From assembly GCA_963725275.1 (NCBI GenBank), contig CAVRXS010000007.1, forward strand, positions 642,338 through 706,337: a stretch of 64,000 nucleotides of DNA, read 5' to 3'. The stretch is from Bog-756 sp963725275. Its GTDB lineage: Bacteria > Actinomycetota > Acidimicrobiia > Acidimicrobiales > RAAP-2. Shown piece after piece: positions 37,469 through 46,822 of this stretch. Within the stretch, counting starts at the first letter, position 1, and each line of letters starts with the position of its first letter. The notes below the pieces were generated by a model. It had not been told where the DNA came from. It worked only from the letters and a program-made list of their open reading frames with translations, and searched no databases. The position numbers and the translations under genes were made by a program.

Positions 37469-38500
37469 ATGAAGTTCGACACCCAGCTGACCGATGGCGA
37501 GGCGGCCCCCGACCACGCTCGCCGTCTCGAGGACCTCGGCCTCGACGGCGCGTTCAGCTTCGAAGGGCCCCACGACGTGTTCACCCCGTTGATCCTCGCA
37601 GCCGGAACCACCCATTCGCTCGAGCTGGCCACCAACGTGGCCATCGCCTTTCCGCGCAACCCGATCCAGCTGGCCCACCAGGCGAACGACCTCCAGCTCC
37701 TGTCGAAGGGGCGCTTCACGCTCGGGCTCGGGACCCAGGTCAAGGCTCAGATCGAGCGCAGGTACGGAGCCGAGTTCGAGCGCCCGGTCGCACGGATGCG
37801 GGACAAGGTCGCCGCGCTCCGAGCGATCTTCCACTCCTGGGAGACCGGGGAGCGCCTCGACTTCCACGGAGAATTCTCGTCCCATACCCTGATGACCCCG
37901 ACATTCGATCCGGGACCCAATCCCTACGGCACGCCTCCGATCGCCATCGGGGCGCTCGGCCCCCAGATGGTCCGTCTCGCTGCGGAGGTCGCCGACGGGT
38001 TACTGGTGATGCCCTTCAACACCGCGGCCCATTTCCGTGAACGGACACTCCCCGCGATCGAAGAAGGTCTGGTTCGCGGTGGGCGTGCCCGTAGCGATCT
38101 CGAGGTGACCGCGGAGATCATCGTGTGCTGCGGGAGGGACGACGCCGAGCTCGAGACCGCGACGTCCGGCTCCCGCTGGCTCCTCGCCTTCTACGGCTCC
38201 ACACCCGCGTACAGGCCGGTCCTCGAGGTCGAAGGGTGGGGAGACCTGCAACCGGAGCTGAACCGCCTGTCCAAGGCGGGTCGCTGGGACGAGATGCCCT
38301 CGAGCATCGACGACACGATGCTGGCCACGCTGGCTGCAGTCGGCTCGCCCAAAGAGGTCGCAGCCATCATCGCCGACCGGTTCGGTGGGGTTGCAGAGAG
38401 GGTTGCCTTCTACACGCCCTATCAGGTCAGCGAGGACGTCGTCGGGGAACTGGTCGACGCGCTCAAGGGCGCGCACGGTCCCGGGGCCGGGACTGCGTGA
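37469..38500 (+). CDS. LLM-class F420-dependent oxidoreductase
   Basis: The luciferase-like monooxygenase fold is clear: MKFDTQLTDGEAAPDHARRLEDLGLDGAFSFEGPHDVFTPL, NPIQLAHQANDLQLLSKGRFTLGLGTQVKAQIERRYG, PIAIGALGPQMVRLAAEVADGLLVMPF and VGSPKEVAAIIADRFGGVAERVAFYTPY. The Gly-Leu-Gly-Thr-Gln segment and lack of an FMN partner gene suggest F420 as cofactor. The start is taken at MKFD (37469); ATG 37457 is possible. The stop overlaps the crotonase GTG by 4 bases. Confidence 0.86.
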   Translation: MKFDTQLTDGEAAPDHARRLEDLGLDGAFSFEGPHDVFTPLILAAGTTHSLELATNVAIAFPRNPIQLAHQANDLQLLSKGRFTLGLGTQVKAQIERRYGAEFERPVARMRDKVAALRAIFHSWETGERLDFHGEFSSHTLMTPTFDPGPNPYGTPPIAIGALGPQMVRLAAEVADGLLVMPFNTAAHFRERTLPAIEEGLVRGGRARSDLEVTAEIIVCCGRDDAELETATSGSRWLLAFYGSTPAYRPVLEVEGWGDLQPELNRLSKAGRWDEMPSSIDDTMLATLAAVGSPKEVAAIIADRFGGVAERVAFYTPYQVSEDVVGELVDALKGAHGPGAGTA

Positions 38501-39294
38501 CCGACAACCCGATCCTCCTCGACGTCGACGGCGGCGTCGCGACGATCACGCTCAACCGACCCGAGGTGCGCAATGCCTTCGGGAACGGAATGGGCGACGA
38601 GCTGGCCCATGCATTCCGCACCTGCGACGCCGACGATCGAGTCCGGGTGGTCGTCCTGACCGGCACACCGCCGGCGTTCTGTGCGGGTGCCGATCTCTCC
38701 GGAGGAGCAGAGACATTCGCCAAGCGGGACGAGCCGGGCTTCAGCGCCGCAGCCGTGCCGATGCCAGCGTGGCAGGTCCGCAAGCTGGTCATCGCCGCGG
38801 TCAACGGCCATGCCATCGGGGTGGGATTGACACTCACCCTCCAGTGCGACATCCGGATCTTCGCCACGGATGCCAAGTACGGCATCCTCCAGACGCGACG
38901 GGGCGTTATGGGGGATGCCTACTCCCACTGGACGCTCCCGAGGATCGTCGGACAGTCGGCTGCCGCGGACATCCTGCTCACCGGTCGCACGTTCGATGGC
39001 TTCGAGGCCAAGGAGTTGGGGCTCTGCAGCCGGGTGCTGCCCTCCGGCGAGGTCCTTCCGGCCGCGATCGACCTCGCCCGTGACGTGGCCGCGAACACGG
39101 CCCCGCTCTCCGTGGCCGCCAGCAAGGAGCTGCTCTGGTCCACCTGGGAGCTCTCCGCCGACCAGGTCGAGCAACGGGAGACGGCTCTCCACCATCAGCT
39201 CATGGACCATCCGGATGCCCGTGAGGGGTTGCTCTCCTATCTCGAGCACCGGGCGCCGCGTTGGCAGGGCACCCTTCCGCGCCGATCGCCCTGA
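38497..39294 (+). CDS. Enoyl-CoA hydratase/isomerase family protein
   Basis: The 265-residue crotonase fold has ATITLNRPEVRNAFGNGMGDEL, the oxyanion-hole segment FCAGADLSGG and AAVNGHAIGVGLTLTLQCDIRIFATDAKYGI. The two catalytic Glu positions of classical hydratases appear replaced: GILQTRRGVM has Gln where FxxPE is usual, and GDAYSHWTLPR replaces AGGTQRL. It may therefore be an isomerase, hydrolase or other crotonase chemistry. The GTG start overlaps the LLM stop. Confidence 0.87.
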   Translation: MTDNPILLDVDGGVATITLNRPEVRNAFGNGMGDELAHAFRTCDADDRVRVVVLTGTPPAFCAGADLSGGAETFAKRDEPGFSAAAVPMPAWQVRKLVIAAVNGHAIGVGLTLTLQCDIRIFATDAKYGILQTRRGVMGDAYSHWTLPRIVGQSAAADILLTGRTFDGFEAKELGLCSRVLPSGEVLPAAIDLARDVAANTAPLSVAASKELLWSTWELSADQVEQRETALHHQLMDHPDAREGLLSYLEHRAPRWQGTLPRRSP

Positions 39295-39332
39295 GCGCGC
39301 ATCCCCGCGGGAGGTCCGGGCATGGCACGCCG

Positions 39333-40130
39333 TCAGGGCGCGGCTGCGGGGTCAGGCTCCATCAGCTGCGCTGCCAGTCCACGCAGATCGCCGTCCTCGT
39401 CGGACCAGGTCTCGGCGGCACCGAAGCCACATGCCTCGAGCGTCGCAGCAAGCCCACGGTCCTGCTCGTTTCCGACTTCGGTGAGAAGCCAGCCACCCGG
39501 TCGAAGCAGACCCGCGGCTGACGCAACGACCCGCCGCACCAGATCGAGCCCATCACTGCCCCCGTCCAACGCGATCCGAGGCTCATATCGCTGGACGTCC
39601 GCCGGCAGAAACCGTAGGTCGGTGGTCGGGACGTAGGGCGCAACAGCCGTCACGACATCGAAGGCGCATCGAGCGATCGGTTGGCCGAGATCCCCGATGA
39701 CGGTAAGCACCCCGTTGCGACGGGCACAATCCGCTGCGAGCCGGTCCGAATCAACCGCCACGACCGTCGCGACTGGCACTGCGGCCATCAGGTGGACAGC
39801 CACCGCCCCGGATCCGGTGCAAAGATCCACAGCCCGGGACGGTCGGTCACAGGTTGCCAAGAGCTCCGCGCCGCGGGTGGCCAACTCCTCGGTCTGCATC
39901 CGAGGGACATAGACCCCCGGGTCGACGCGCACCGTCTGACCGCAGAACCGCATCGTGCCCGTGATCCACGCCAGAGGCTCACCCGCCTCGCGTCGTCTGA
40001 CGGATGCCTCGAGGGTTGCCTCATCGCGGGCAGCAGCGATCAGCTCTTCGGCTTCCTCCTCGGCGGCGAGGCAGCCGGCTGCCGTCAGGCGGTCGATCAC
40101 GGCAGCCGCGCTCAGCGGCAGTGAGCTCAC
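39333..40130 (-). CDS. PrmC/HemK-related SAM methyltransferase
   Basis: The 265-residue protein has the PrmC layout: helical N-domain, GEPLAWITGTMRFCGQTVRVDPGVYVPRMQTEEL, SAM motif AVDLCTGSGAVAVHLMA, and ALDGGSDGLDLVRRVV. The substrate motif NPPY of true PrmC is VAPYVPT here, as in the PrmC-related group of unknown substrate. Canonical release-factor methylation is therefore doubtful. It is convergent with the crotonase gene. Confidence 0.85.
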   Translation of the reverse strand: MSSLPLSAAAVIDRLTAAGCLAAEEEAEELIAAARDEATLEASVRRREAGEPLAWITGTMRFCGQTVRVDPGVYVPRMQTEELATRGAELLATCDRPSRAVDLCTGSGAVAVHLMAAVPVATVVAVDSDRLAADCARRNGVLTVIGDLGQPIARCAFDVVTAVAPYVPTTDLRFLPADVQRYEPRIALDGGSDGLDLVRRVVASAAGLLRPGGWLLTEVGNEQDRGLAATLEACGFGAAETWSDEDGDLRGLAAQLMEPDPAAAP

Positions 40131-40257
40131 GGCACCTTTTTGAACATCGCGGGACGATCAGATCGGCGGAGACGCACCGGCCGCCAGACAGACATTTTCG
40201 CCCAATCTGCCCATCGTTTGGACAGCAGATACCGCACAGTGGCGATGGACCGTTTCG

Positions 40258-40647
40258 CTACCCGACGAACGACTTGATGTTCTTGACGAGCTTGTCTTCG
40301 ATCTCGAAATTCCAGGCAACGTCAGCAACGTCAACGACGAGGAACAGCCCCGAGATGAGCAGCGTCTCGATCGCAGCCGTCCCAATGTGCTCGAGCCACT
40401 TGCCGATGCCGATCCGAACCGTGAAGTCGGCAGGGCTACCCGCAATCGTGACGGTCAGCGCTCGGTCCGCAGCAACAACCCCGCGCAGGAAGCCCCCCTT
40501 CTTCGCCTGGATGACCACGCCTTGTTCATTCGCAGCCGAACTCTGGACGGTGAAGCCGTCGGATTTGAGGTACTCCTCGATATGGGACTGCAGAGCGCTC
40601 AGGTCCGTTCCCTTGCCTTGGAACTGCTCTTGCTTGTCACCGATCAT
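40258..40647 (-). CDS. Hypothetical protein
   Basis: A 129-residue protein, MIGDKQEQFQGKGTDLSALQSHIEEYL..., with one hydrophobic stretch (TAAIETLLISGLFLVVDVADVAW). The start is set at 40645-40647 by a GGAGG site 5 bases upstream; an earlier in-frame start lacks one. No family is recognised. It stands alone between two intergenic gaps. Confidence 0.6.
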   Translation of the reverse strand: MIGDKQEQFQGKGTDLSALQSHIEEYLKSDGFTVQSSAANEQGVVIQAKKGGFLRGVVAADRALTVTIAGSPADFTVRIGIGKWLEHIGTAAIETLLISGLFLVVDVADVAWNFEIEDKLVKNIKSFVG

Positions 40648-40885
40648 GACAGCCTCCATTGCTTGGTCGTCGGAACGCACAATCCACGAGATTCAGTTTG
40701 ACGGCATCGGCCGACGCTGGTCGCTTCCATCCAGCTTCCGTCCAGCCTTCGGGGGATCGGGTCCGGCATGAGAAGAAAACTAGTGCGTCCCTGGTAGGTG
40801 TACCGGTCGCCTTCTCGGCACTCGCATCCGACAGGTCGGAGTCTGGGCAGACGATCTTCGCCGTCGTCCCACTGCAGGTCGGTAA

Positions 40886-40919
40886 GGACGTCCGCCTCCT
40901 TCGGACGTCCGCCTCCTTC
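40886..40919. repeat. 17-bp tandem duplication
   Basis: Two exact head-to-tail copies of GGACGTCCGCCTCCTTC (40886-40902, 40903-40919). Each copy starts with the palindrome GGACGTCC, so two palindromes sit 17 bases apart. Part of the unit (CCTCCTTCG) recurs after the nearby terminator stem. Confidence 0.8.
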
Positions 40920-40950
40920 GGTCCAGGAATTGCCAGACGTAGCGCGAAGG

Positions 40951-40974
40951 GGCCCCGGCTGTTTTGCCGGGGCC
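40951..40974 (-). terminator. Terminator of the secreted-protein gene
   Basis: GGCCCCGGC, a 6-base loop (TGTTTT) and GCCGGGGCC form a perfect 9-bp stem 41 bases beyond the stop of the gene at 41015. The stem can extend through AAGG/CCTT with a bulge. Confidence 0.7.
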
Positions 40975-41014
40975 TCCTTCGTCGTACGTCCACTACATGC
41001 TGCCAACTCAGGGT

Positions 41015-41506
41015 CTAAACAGTGAAATTCCCCATGTTGACGATCTTGAGGGCATGCGGAGCTGCGACCTGCTTGTAGACGCATGCGTACCCAGAGAACA
41101 CTCCACCGCGCATCCCGACGGCCGTGCCGCCGGCCGTACCGGTGTTCACATGTCCGGTCTCGTGCTCCTTGAGATCCTTCGTGTAACCCGTCAGTGCCGC
41201 GCAGTTATTGGTCACCGAAGCGTACGTGTAGGTCGTCTTCGAGGTCTTGCCGCTTCCCCACGTGACGGTCTTCGTGGAGACGACGTTCGTACCGTGGGCC
41301 GGAGCAACTCCGGCATCCGCGGCAATCGCCCCGCCGCCGGTGCACCCGGTCAGTGACTGGCTCGTGATGGTACCGGTGAGATGCGTACAGGTCACCGTGA
41401 GTGGTGTCGCCGATGCGATGCCGCCGGGCACGACCACCGCGACCAGCGATGCGGATCCGGCCAGCGCAGCACACAGCAGCAGCCGTGCAGAGAGTTTGGT
41501 TCGCAA
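41015..41506 (-). CDS. Small secreted Cys-containing protein with an HETGH motif
   Basis: The 163-residue product has a clear signal peptide (residues 1-33, LLLCAALAGSASLVAVVVPGGIASA) and a Thr/Gly/Ser-rich mature part with four Cys. The start is TTG at 41504-41506, preceded by AGGGGGAA. Residues 115-119 read HETGH, matching the HExxH zinc-protease pattern (KEHETGHVNTG), but no third ligand or known family is recognised, so this may be chance. No neighbour suggests a role. Confidence 0.65.
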   Translation of the reverse strand: MRTKLSARLLLCAALAGSASLVAVVVPGGIASATPLTVTCTHLTGTITSQSLTGCTGGGAIAADAGVAPAHGTNVVSTKTVTWGSGKTSKTTYTYASVTNNCAALTGYTKDLKEHETGHVNTGTAGGTAVGMRGGVFSGYACVYKQVAAPHALKIVNMGNFTV

Positions 41507-41745
41507 CGTAATTCCCCCTAGCTATCAGTCGGCGAAGTCGGTCGACTCCCCCCGTTTGTCCAATCGACGGAATCGACCCTACCCGAACAGGCCAACGGTT
41601 GCCCGGCATGCGACTGATCAGTGCACACCAGACCCGCTCTGAGGGTGCACCAGTGGTTGCCAGTTGCAAGTCTGTTTGCGGCCTGGAGTTGTGGGATAGC
41701 TACGTTCCGAATGCCAATGCCTACTCTTCGTGAACGTTTTGGTAG

Positions 41746-42503
41746 CTAGCCGGACGGCTTGCCCTGCGGCGCCGGCGGGACCGTAGGTACTCCCGGTTCA
41801 GGTTGGCGATGCTCGTCGAGCGGGATGCCCTTGGGACAGGCAACGGCGCACTCCCCGGTGTTGGTGCACCCGCCAAAGGACTCCTCGTCCATGGTCTCCA
41901 CCATCCGCCAGACCCGGCTCTCCCGCTCGGGCTGCCCCTGGGGGAGGCTGTTCAGGTGGGCCACCTTGGCCGCGGTGAACAGCATGGCCGAGCCGTTCGG
42001 GCAGGCGGCCACGCAGGCCCCGCATCCGATGCAGGTGGCGTTCTGGAAGGCCAGGTCGGCCACGGGCTTCGGCACCGGAGTCGCGTGGGCCTCGGGGGCG
42101 CTGCCCGTGGGCGCGGTGATGTACCCGCCGGACTGGATGATCCGGTCGAAGGCCGAGCGGTCGACCACCAGGTCCTTGATCACCGGGAAGGCCTTGGCCC
42201 GCCAGGGCTCGACATCGATGACGTCGCCGTCGGAGAAGGTCCGCATGTGCAGCTGGCAGGTGGTCGTCTGCTCCGGCCCGTGGGCCCGGCCGTTGATGAC
42301 CACACCACAGGAGCCGCAGATGCCCTCCCGGCAGTCGTGGTCGAAGGCCACCGGCTCCTCGCCCCGCACGATGAGGTCCTCGTTGAGCACGTCGAGCATC
42401 TCCAGGAACGACATGTCCGGGCTGACGTTGTCGACGGGTAGGTAACCATGCGGCCGGGTGCGTCGGGACCGGGCTGACGCCAGATCCGCAGGGTGAACTT
42501 CAC
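41746..42503 (-). CDS. sdhB: Succinate dehydrogenase iron-sulfur subunit (one frameshift)
   Basis: The protein has the [2Fe-2S] loop CREGICGSCGVVINGRA with the distal Cys in TTTCQLHMRTF, then CIGCGACVAACPNG and CTNTGECAVACPKGIP for the [4Fe-4S] and [3Fe-4S] clusters. The N-terminus (VKFTLRIWRQPGPDAPGRMVTY) is in another frame, joined near 42440. The GTG start at 42501-42503 overlaps the sdhA stop. It passes electrons from the flavin of SdhA to SdhC. Confidence 0.92.
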
Positions 42504-44442
42504 GCGTAGCTCCGCTGGCTGGGATGGACGTAGCTCGAACTCGAGCGGTTCCTTGTGAAGAACGGGGTCCTGGCCCACGCCGGTGAACTCCCAGGCCGAG
42601 ACGTGGCTGAAGTGCTCGTCGTCCCGGCGGGCCTCGCCGTCGGGCGTCTGGCTCTCCTCCCGGAAGTGGCCACCGCACGACTCGACGCGGACCAGGGCGT
42701 CGAGCACCAGGAGCTCGCCCAGCTCCAGGAAGTCGGCCACCCGGTTGGCCATCTCCAGCTGCTGGTTCAACTCAGCACCGCACCCGGGGACGATGACGTT
42801 CTGCCAGAACTCCTGGCGCAGCTCGGGGATCCGGTCGAGGGCCTGCTCGAGCCCGACCTCGTTGCGGGCCATCCCGCACTTGTCCCACAGCAGCTTGCCC
42901 AGCTCCCGGTGGAAGGAGTCGGCCGTCCGCTTGCCCCCGATCGACAGCAGCCGGGTCAGGCGATCGGCGACCCCCTGCTCGAGCCTCCCCCACCGCCGGG
43001 TGGTCGGTCTCGACCGGACCATCCCGGTGCTGGGCCACGTAGTCGCCGATCGAGGTCGGCAGGATGAAGTAGCCGTCGGCCAGCCCCTGCATCAGGGCCG
43101 AGGCGCCCAGCCGGTTGGCTCCGTGGTCGGAGAAGTTGGCCTCGCCGACGACGAAGAGCCCGGGCACGTTGCTCTGCAGGTCGTAGTCGACCCACAAGCC
43201 GCCCATCGTGTAGTGGATGGCCGGGTAGATCCGCATCGGGACCCGATAGGGGTCCTCGTCGGTGATCCGGTGGTACATGTCGAAGAGGTTGCCGTACCGC
43301 TCCGCCACCGCCGCCCGGCCCATCCGCCGGATGGCGTCGCGGAAGTCGAGGTAGACGCCGAACCCGCCGGGGCCGACACCCCGGCCCTCGTCGCACTGGT
43401 TCTTGGCCGCCCGAGAGGCGATGTCCCGGGGCACCAGGTTGCCGAAGCTCGGGTACATCCGCTCGAGGTAGTAGTCCCGCTCGTCCTCGGGGATCTGGTC
43501 GGGCGGCCGGTGGTCACCGGGCTGCCTCGGGCACCCAGATCCGGCCGTCGTTCCGGAGCGACTCGCTCATCAGGGTGAGCTTGCTCTGGTGGTCACCCGA
43601 TGGCGGGATGCAGGTCGGGTGGATCTGGGTGAAGCAGGGGTTGGCCAGATAGGCGCCCCGCTTGTGGGCCCGCCAGATGGCGGTGGCGTTCGATCCCTTG
43701 GCGTTGGTCGAGAGGTAGAAGACGTTGCCGTAGCCGCCGGTGGCCAGCACCACGGCGTCGGCCAGGTAGGTCGAGATCTCACCGGTGACCAGGTCGCGGG
43801 CCACGATGCCCTGGGCCCGGCCGTCGACCACGATCAGGTCCAGCATCTCGGTCCGCGGGTGCATGTCGACGTTGCCGGCGGCGATCTGCCGGCACAGCGC
43901 CTGGTAGGCGCCGAGGAGCAGCTGCTGGCCGGTCTGGCCCCGGGCGTAGAAGGTCCGGGACACCTGCACACCGCCGAACGACCGGTTGTCGAGCAGACCG
44001 CCGTACTCCCGGGCGAACGGCACGCCCTGGGCCACGCACTGGTCGATGATCTGGACGCGAGATCTCGGCCAGCCGGTGGACGTTGGACTCCCGGGAGCGG
44101 AAGTCCCCGCCCTTGACCGTGTCGTAGAACAGGCGGTGGACCGAGTCGCCGTCGTTCCGGTAGTTCTTGGCCGCGTTGATCCCGCCCTGGGCGGCGACCG
44201 AGTGGGCCCGGCGGGGCGAGTCCTGGAAGCAGAACTGGGTGACGTGGTAGCCCTGCTCGGCCAGGGTGGCGCCGGCCGAGGCACCGGCCAGGCCGGTACC
44301 CACGATGATGATCCGGTGCCTGGCGTCGGTTGGCCGGGTTGACCAGCCTGGCCACGAACCGCCTGTCCGACCAGCGCTGCTCGATGGGCCCGCTGGGCGC
44401 CTTGGTGTCGGCGATGTCCTCTCCCGTCGTGTAGCCGATCAT
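42500..44442 (-). CDS. sdhA: Succinate dehydrogenase flavoprotein subunit (about five frameshifts)
   Basis: Joined frames give MIGYTTGEDIADTKAPSGPIEQRW, the FAD site IIVGTGLAGASAGATLAEQGYHV, the flavinylated His region RAHSVAAQGGINAAKNYRNDGDS, QIHPTCIPPSGDHQSKLTLMSESLRNDGRIWVP and the C-terminal GLFVVGEANFSDHGANRLGASALMQGLADGY. It has the ~640-residue length of Sdh/Frd of the type with N-terminal extension. Breaks lie near 44330, 44058, 43517, 42980 and 42510. As a core enzyme in a complete operon it is almost surely intact in the cell. Confidence 0.92.
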
Positions 44443-44443
44443 C

Positions 44444-45199
44444 TCAGTGCACCACCCCGGTCATGACGCCGACCGGCACGGCGATGAAACCGAGGCTGAT
44501 GGCCAGCGCCAGCCCGGTGCCGACGAACCGGATGGCCCGCGCCCGGTTCGGCCGCTCGATACCCAGCGTCCGCGCTGCGCTCCGGAAGCCGTGGTTGATG
44601 TGGAAGCCCGAGCGCCACCAGGGCCACGATGTAGATGACGTTGATCCACCAGACCTGGAAGTCGGCCACCACGTTCTGGTACGGGCTGCCCGGCGATGAA
44701 GTGCGGGATTCACCACGCCCACCGTCAGGTCGAGGATGTGCCAGACCACGAAGAGGGCGATGATGATCCCGCCCCACCGCATGGTGCTGGTGGCGAAGCT
44801 GGCCTGCCAGCGCTGGCGGTGTTCGTAGCGGGTCGGCCGGGCGGCCCTGTCCCGGCGGGACAGTTGGGCCGCAGCGGTCACGTGGAGGACGACCGCCACC
44901 ACCAGGACGACACCGCTGGATCCAGAGGTACCAGGCGTTGCGGAGGACCGGCTCACCGATCGTCCGCAGCCAGTGGGCATAGCCATTGAAGTCGTTCGGA
45001 CCGAAGAAGATCTTCAAGTTGCCCAGCATGTGGGCGAGCAGGAAGAGCACCATGACCAGGCCGGTCACGGCCATGACCGCCTTCTTCCCGATGGTGGAGG
45101 ACCAAAGGCTCTCCACGCTGCGCTTGGCGGTGACGCCCCTCGGACGGGATGACCGGAACGGTTCTGGTCGGTCGGGGCAGGGCGGAGATCGAATGCCAT
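44444..45199 (-). CDS. sdhC: Succinate dehydrogenase cytochrome b subunit (frameshifts)
   Basis: Joined frames show MAFDLRPAPTDQNRSG, VESLWSSTIGKKAVMAVTGLVMVLFLLAHMLGNLKIFFG, WASFATSTMRW-type loop, GGIIIALFVVWHILDLTVGVVNP, FQVWWINVIYIVALVALG and FHINHGFRSAARTLGI, ending GFIAVPVGVMTGVVH. This is the single five-helix type B anchor; no separate sdhD is needed. Breaks are near 45140, 44920, 44690 and 44608. The start ATG 45197-45199 is preferred over GTG 45116. One base separates its stop from sdhA. Confidence 0.85.
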
Positions 45200-45257
45200 G
45201 TGAGCGACCCTAAATCCGGGCTCCCCAGAGGTCAAAGACATGATTACTCTCATTTCA

Positions 45258-45271
45258 ATAGTGTTAGCTAT
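45258..45271. promoter_or_regulatory. Inverted repeat between sdhC and the LysR gene
   Basis: ATAG-TGTTAG-CTAT lies in the 81-base divergent gap, in a locally AT-rich stretch. It is of the size and kind of LysR-type operators, though not an exact T-N11-A. It sits 10 bases before the regulator's GTG start. Confidence 0.45.
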
Positions 45272-45280
45272 GATGGACAG

Positions 45281-46173
45281 GTGCAGTTGCAGCAGCTCGC
45301 CTACTTCGTGACCGTGGCCGACACCCGGCACTTCACCCGGGCGGCCGACCAGGTGGGGGTGGCACAGCCGTCCCTGTCCCAGCAGGTGCGGGCGCTCGAA
45401 CGAGAGCTCGGCGCTCCCCTGTTCCACCGGACCAGGGGCAACGTCTCGCTGACCGACGCCGGCGAGGCGCTGCTGCCGGTGGCCCGACGGATGCTGGCCG
45501 ACGCCGACTCCGCCCGTCGCCGGATCCGCGAGGTGCTGAACCTGGACCGGGGCAGGGTGCGGCTCGGCGCCACGCCGAGCCTCTGCACCGGGTTGCTCCC
45601 GACGGTGCTTGGCCGGATTCCGCCGGGAACATCCCGACATCGAGCTGATCGTCCACGAAGGCGGCTCCCGGGACCTCCAGCGGGAGCTCGCCGAGGGCGC
45701 GCTGGACTTCGCCCTGGTGGTCGACGCCCGTCTGGGCGAAGACCCGCAGCTGGCCACGGTGCCGCTCTTCACCGAGGAGCTGGTGGTCATCTCCTCCCGC
45801 CGGGCGCCCAGCCCGGTCGGCAGCCGCAACCAGATCACCGTGGCCGAGCTCGAGGGCCAGCCGCTGGTGATGTTCCGCCCCGGCTACGACCTGCGCGAGA
45901 CCACCGAGGCGGCCTGCCGGGCGGAGGGGTTCTCGCCCACCTTCGCCAGTCGAGGGCGGGGAGATGGACGCCGTCCTGGAGTTCGTCCGCGCCGGTCTCG
46001 GCCTGGCCGTGGTCCCCCGCACGGTGGCCGGAGACCGGTTCCGGGTGACGTCATTCGCCCCGCCCGGGCTCAGCCGCACCATCCTGCTGGCCCAGCGGCG
46101 CGACATCGAGCTGCCCCACGCTGCCCGGGCTCTGGCCGACGTGCTGGTGGCGTCTGTACCCCGCCGCGGCTAA
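45281..46173 (+). CDS. LysR family regulator divergent from sdhCAB (two frameshifts)
   Basis: The protein starts with GTG 45281: MQLQQLAYFVTVADTRHFTRAADQVGVAQPSLSQQVRALERELGAPLFHRTRG, a canonical LysR HTH. The effector domain reads FRREHPDIELIVHEGGSRDLQRELAEGALDFALV and AVLEFVRAGLGLAVVPRTVAG. One extra base near 45607 and one near 45951 break the frame. Divergent placement suggests control of sdhCAB. Ligand is unknown. An 8-bp-stem terminator follows the stop by 3 bases. Confidence 0.88.
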
Positions 46174-46176
46174 CCA

Positions 46177-46199
46177 GTGACCCGGTGGGGACGGGTCAC
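46177..46199 (+). terminator. Terminator of the LysR gene
   Basis: GTGACCCG, a 7-base loop and CGGGTCAC form a perfect 8-bp stem directly after the LysR stop. The rest of the gap to 46448 shows no gene or structure that I recognise. Confidence 0.65.
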
Positions 46200-46448
46200 C
46201 AATACCTGTCGATACGGGCCGATCGTTTGCGGATCTGCGTCCGACGTGCGGGCCCATGTTCCGAACATTGAGCAATCGGCGCGGCGATCAGATTCACCCT
46301 GCACGTCGCCGCTCGTTACGGCACATGCCGGACTGAAGTCGTCGACTCACAACCCGACGCGCCACCATCGGCGGCCGCTTCCAAGGAGTAGACCCCTACG
46401 CAGGCGGGTCCTCACAACGGTGACCTCATCACTTCGATGGTGCGATGC

Positions 46449-46706
46449 CTACCGGCGGTGCTGAACCTGCCACACTCGAATGGCGAGCCATGCACAGAAG
46501 AACGTCCCAACAGCCCCTGCGAGTGCGACCACGGCGGCGAAGGCATGGATTGCGTTCACCGACGTGTGCAGGTTGCCCATCCACACGCCCAGCATCCACA
46601 CTCCGAATGCGACGGCTGCGAACACCAGGGCCGAGGCAGCGATTGTCTTGGGGTGGAACTCGTCGATGACGGGCCGTTGTTCGCTCACGCCACAGTGAAT
46701 CGGCAT
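46449..46706 (-). CDS. Small membrane protein, hypothetical
   Basis: An 85-residue protein with two hydrophobic helices (TIAASALVFAAVAFGVWMLGVWMG and FAAVVALAGAVGTFFCAWLAIRVW) and a polar N-terminus. ATG 46704-46706 or GTG 46688 could start it. No family is recognised; codon use looks normal. Confidence 0.5.
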   Translation of the reverse strand: MPIHCGVSEQRPVIDEFHPKTIAASALVFAAVAFGVWMLGVWMGNLHTSVNAIHAFAAVVALAGAVGTFFCAWLAIRVWQVQHRR

Positions 46707-46822
46707 CTACGCACCTCACCTTGAGGGTGGGTAGCTCCAGAAGGCTGTGCCTCAGGGGCCGTTCGCGGAAGAGCAGCGTGAAGCACGAGTGCTGACGAGG
46801 TGGCCGCCTACAGTTGCTCGCA

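Larger units (their letters stand above)
40648..41014. other. Intergenic region with tandem repeat and terminator
   Basis: No convincing gene. It contains the promoter side of the 40258-40647 gene, two tandem copies of a 17-base unit (40886-40919) and a terminator hairpin (40951-40974). Overlapping open frames on both strands have no homology or ribosome-binding sites. Confidence 0.6.

Noticed and set aside
42180..42503. Apparent SdhA-SdhB fusion in one frame
   Set aside because: The two are in one frame only because of a break near the sdhA end; correcting it gives an RSYA stop that overlaps the sdhB GTG, the normal arrangement.
12600..46000. Programmed frameshifting or an alternative decoding system as explanation of split genes
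   Set aside because: Breaks are at unrelated sites without slippery heptamers, hit some genes seven times, and are absent from long blocks of the same window; sequence error explains them better.
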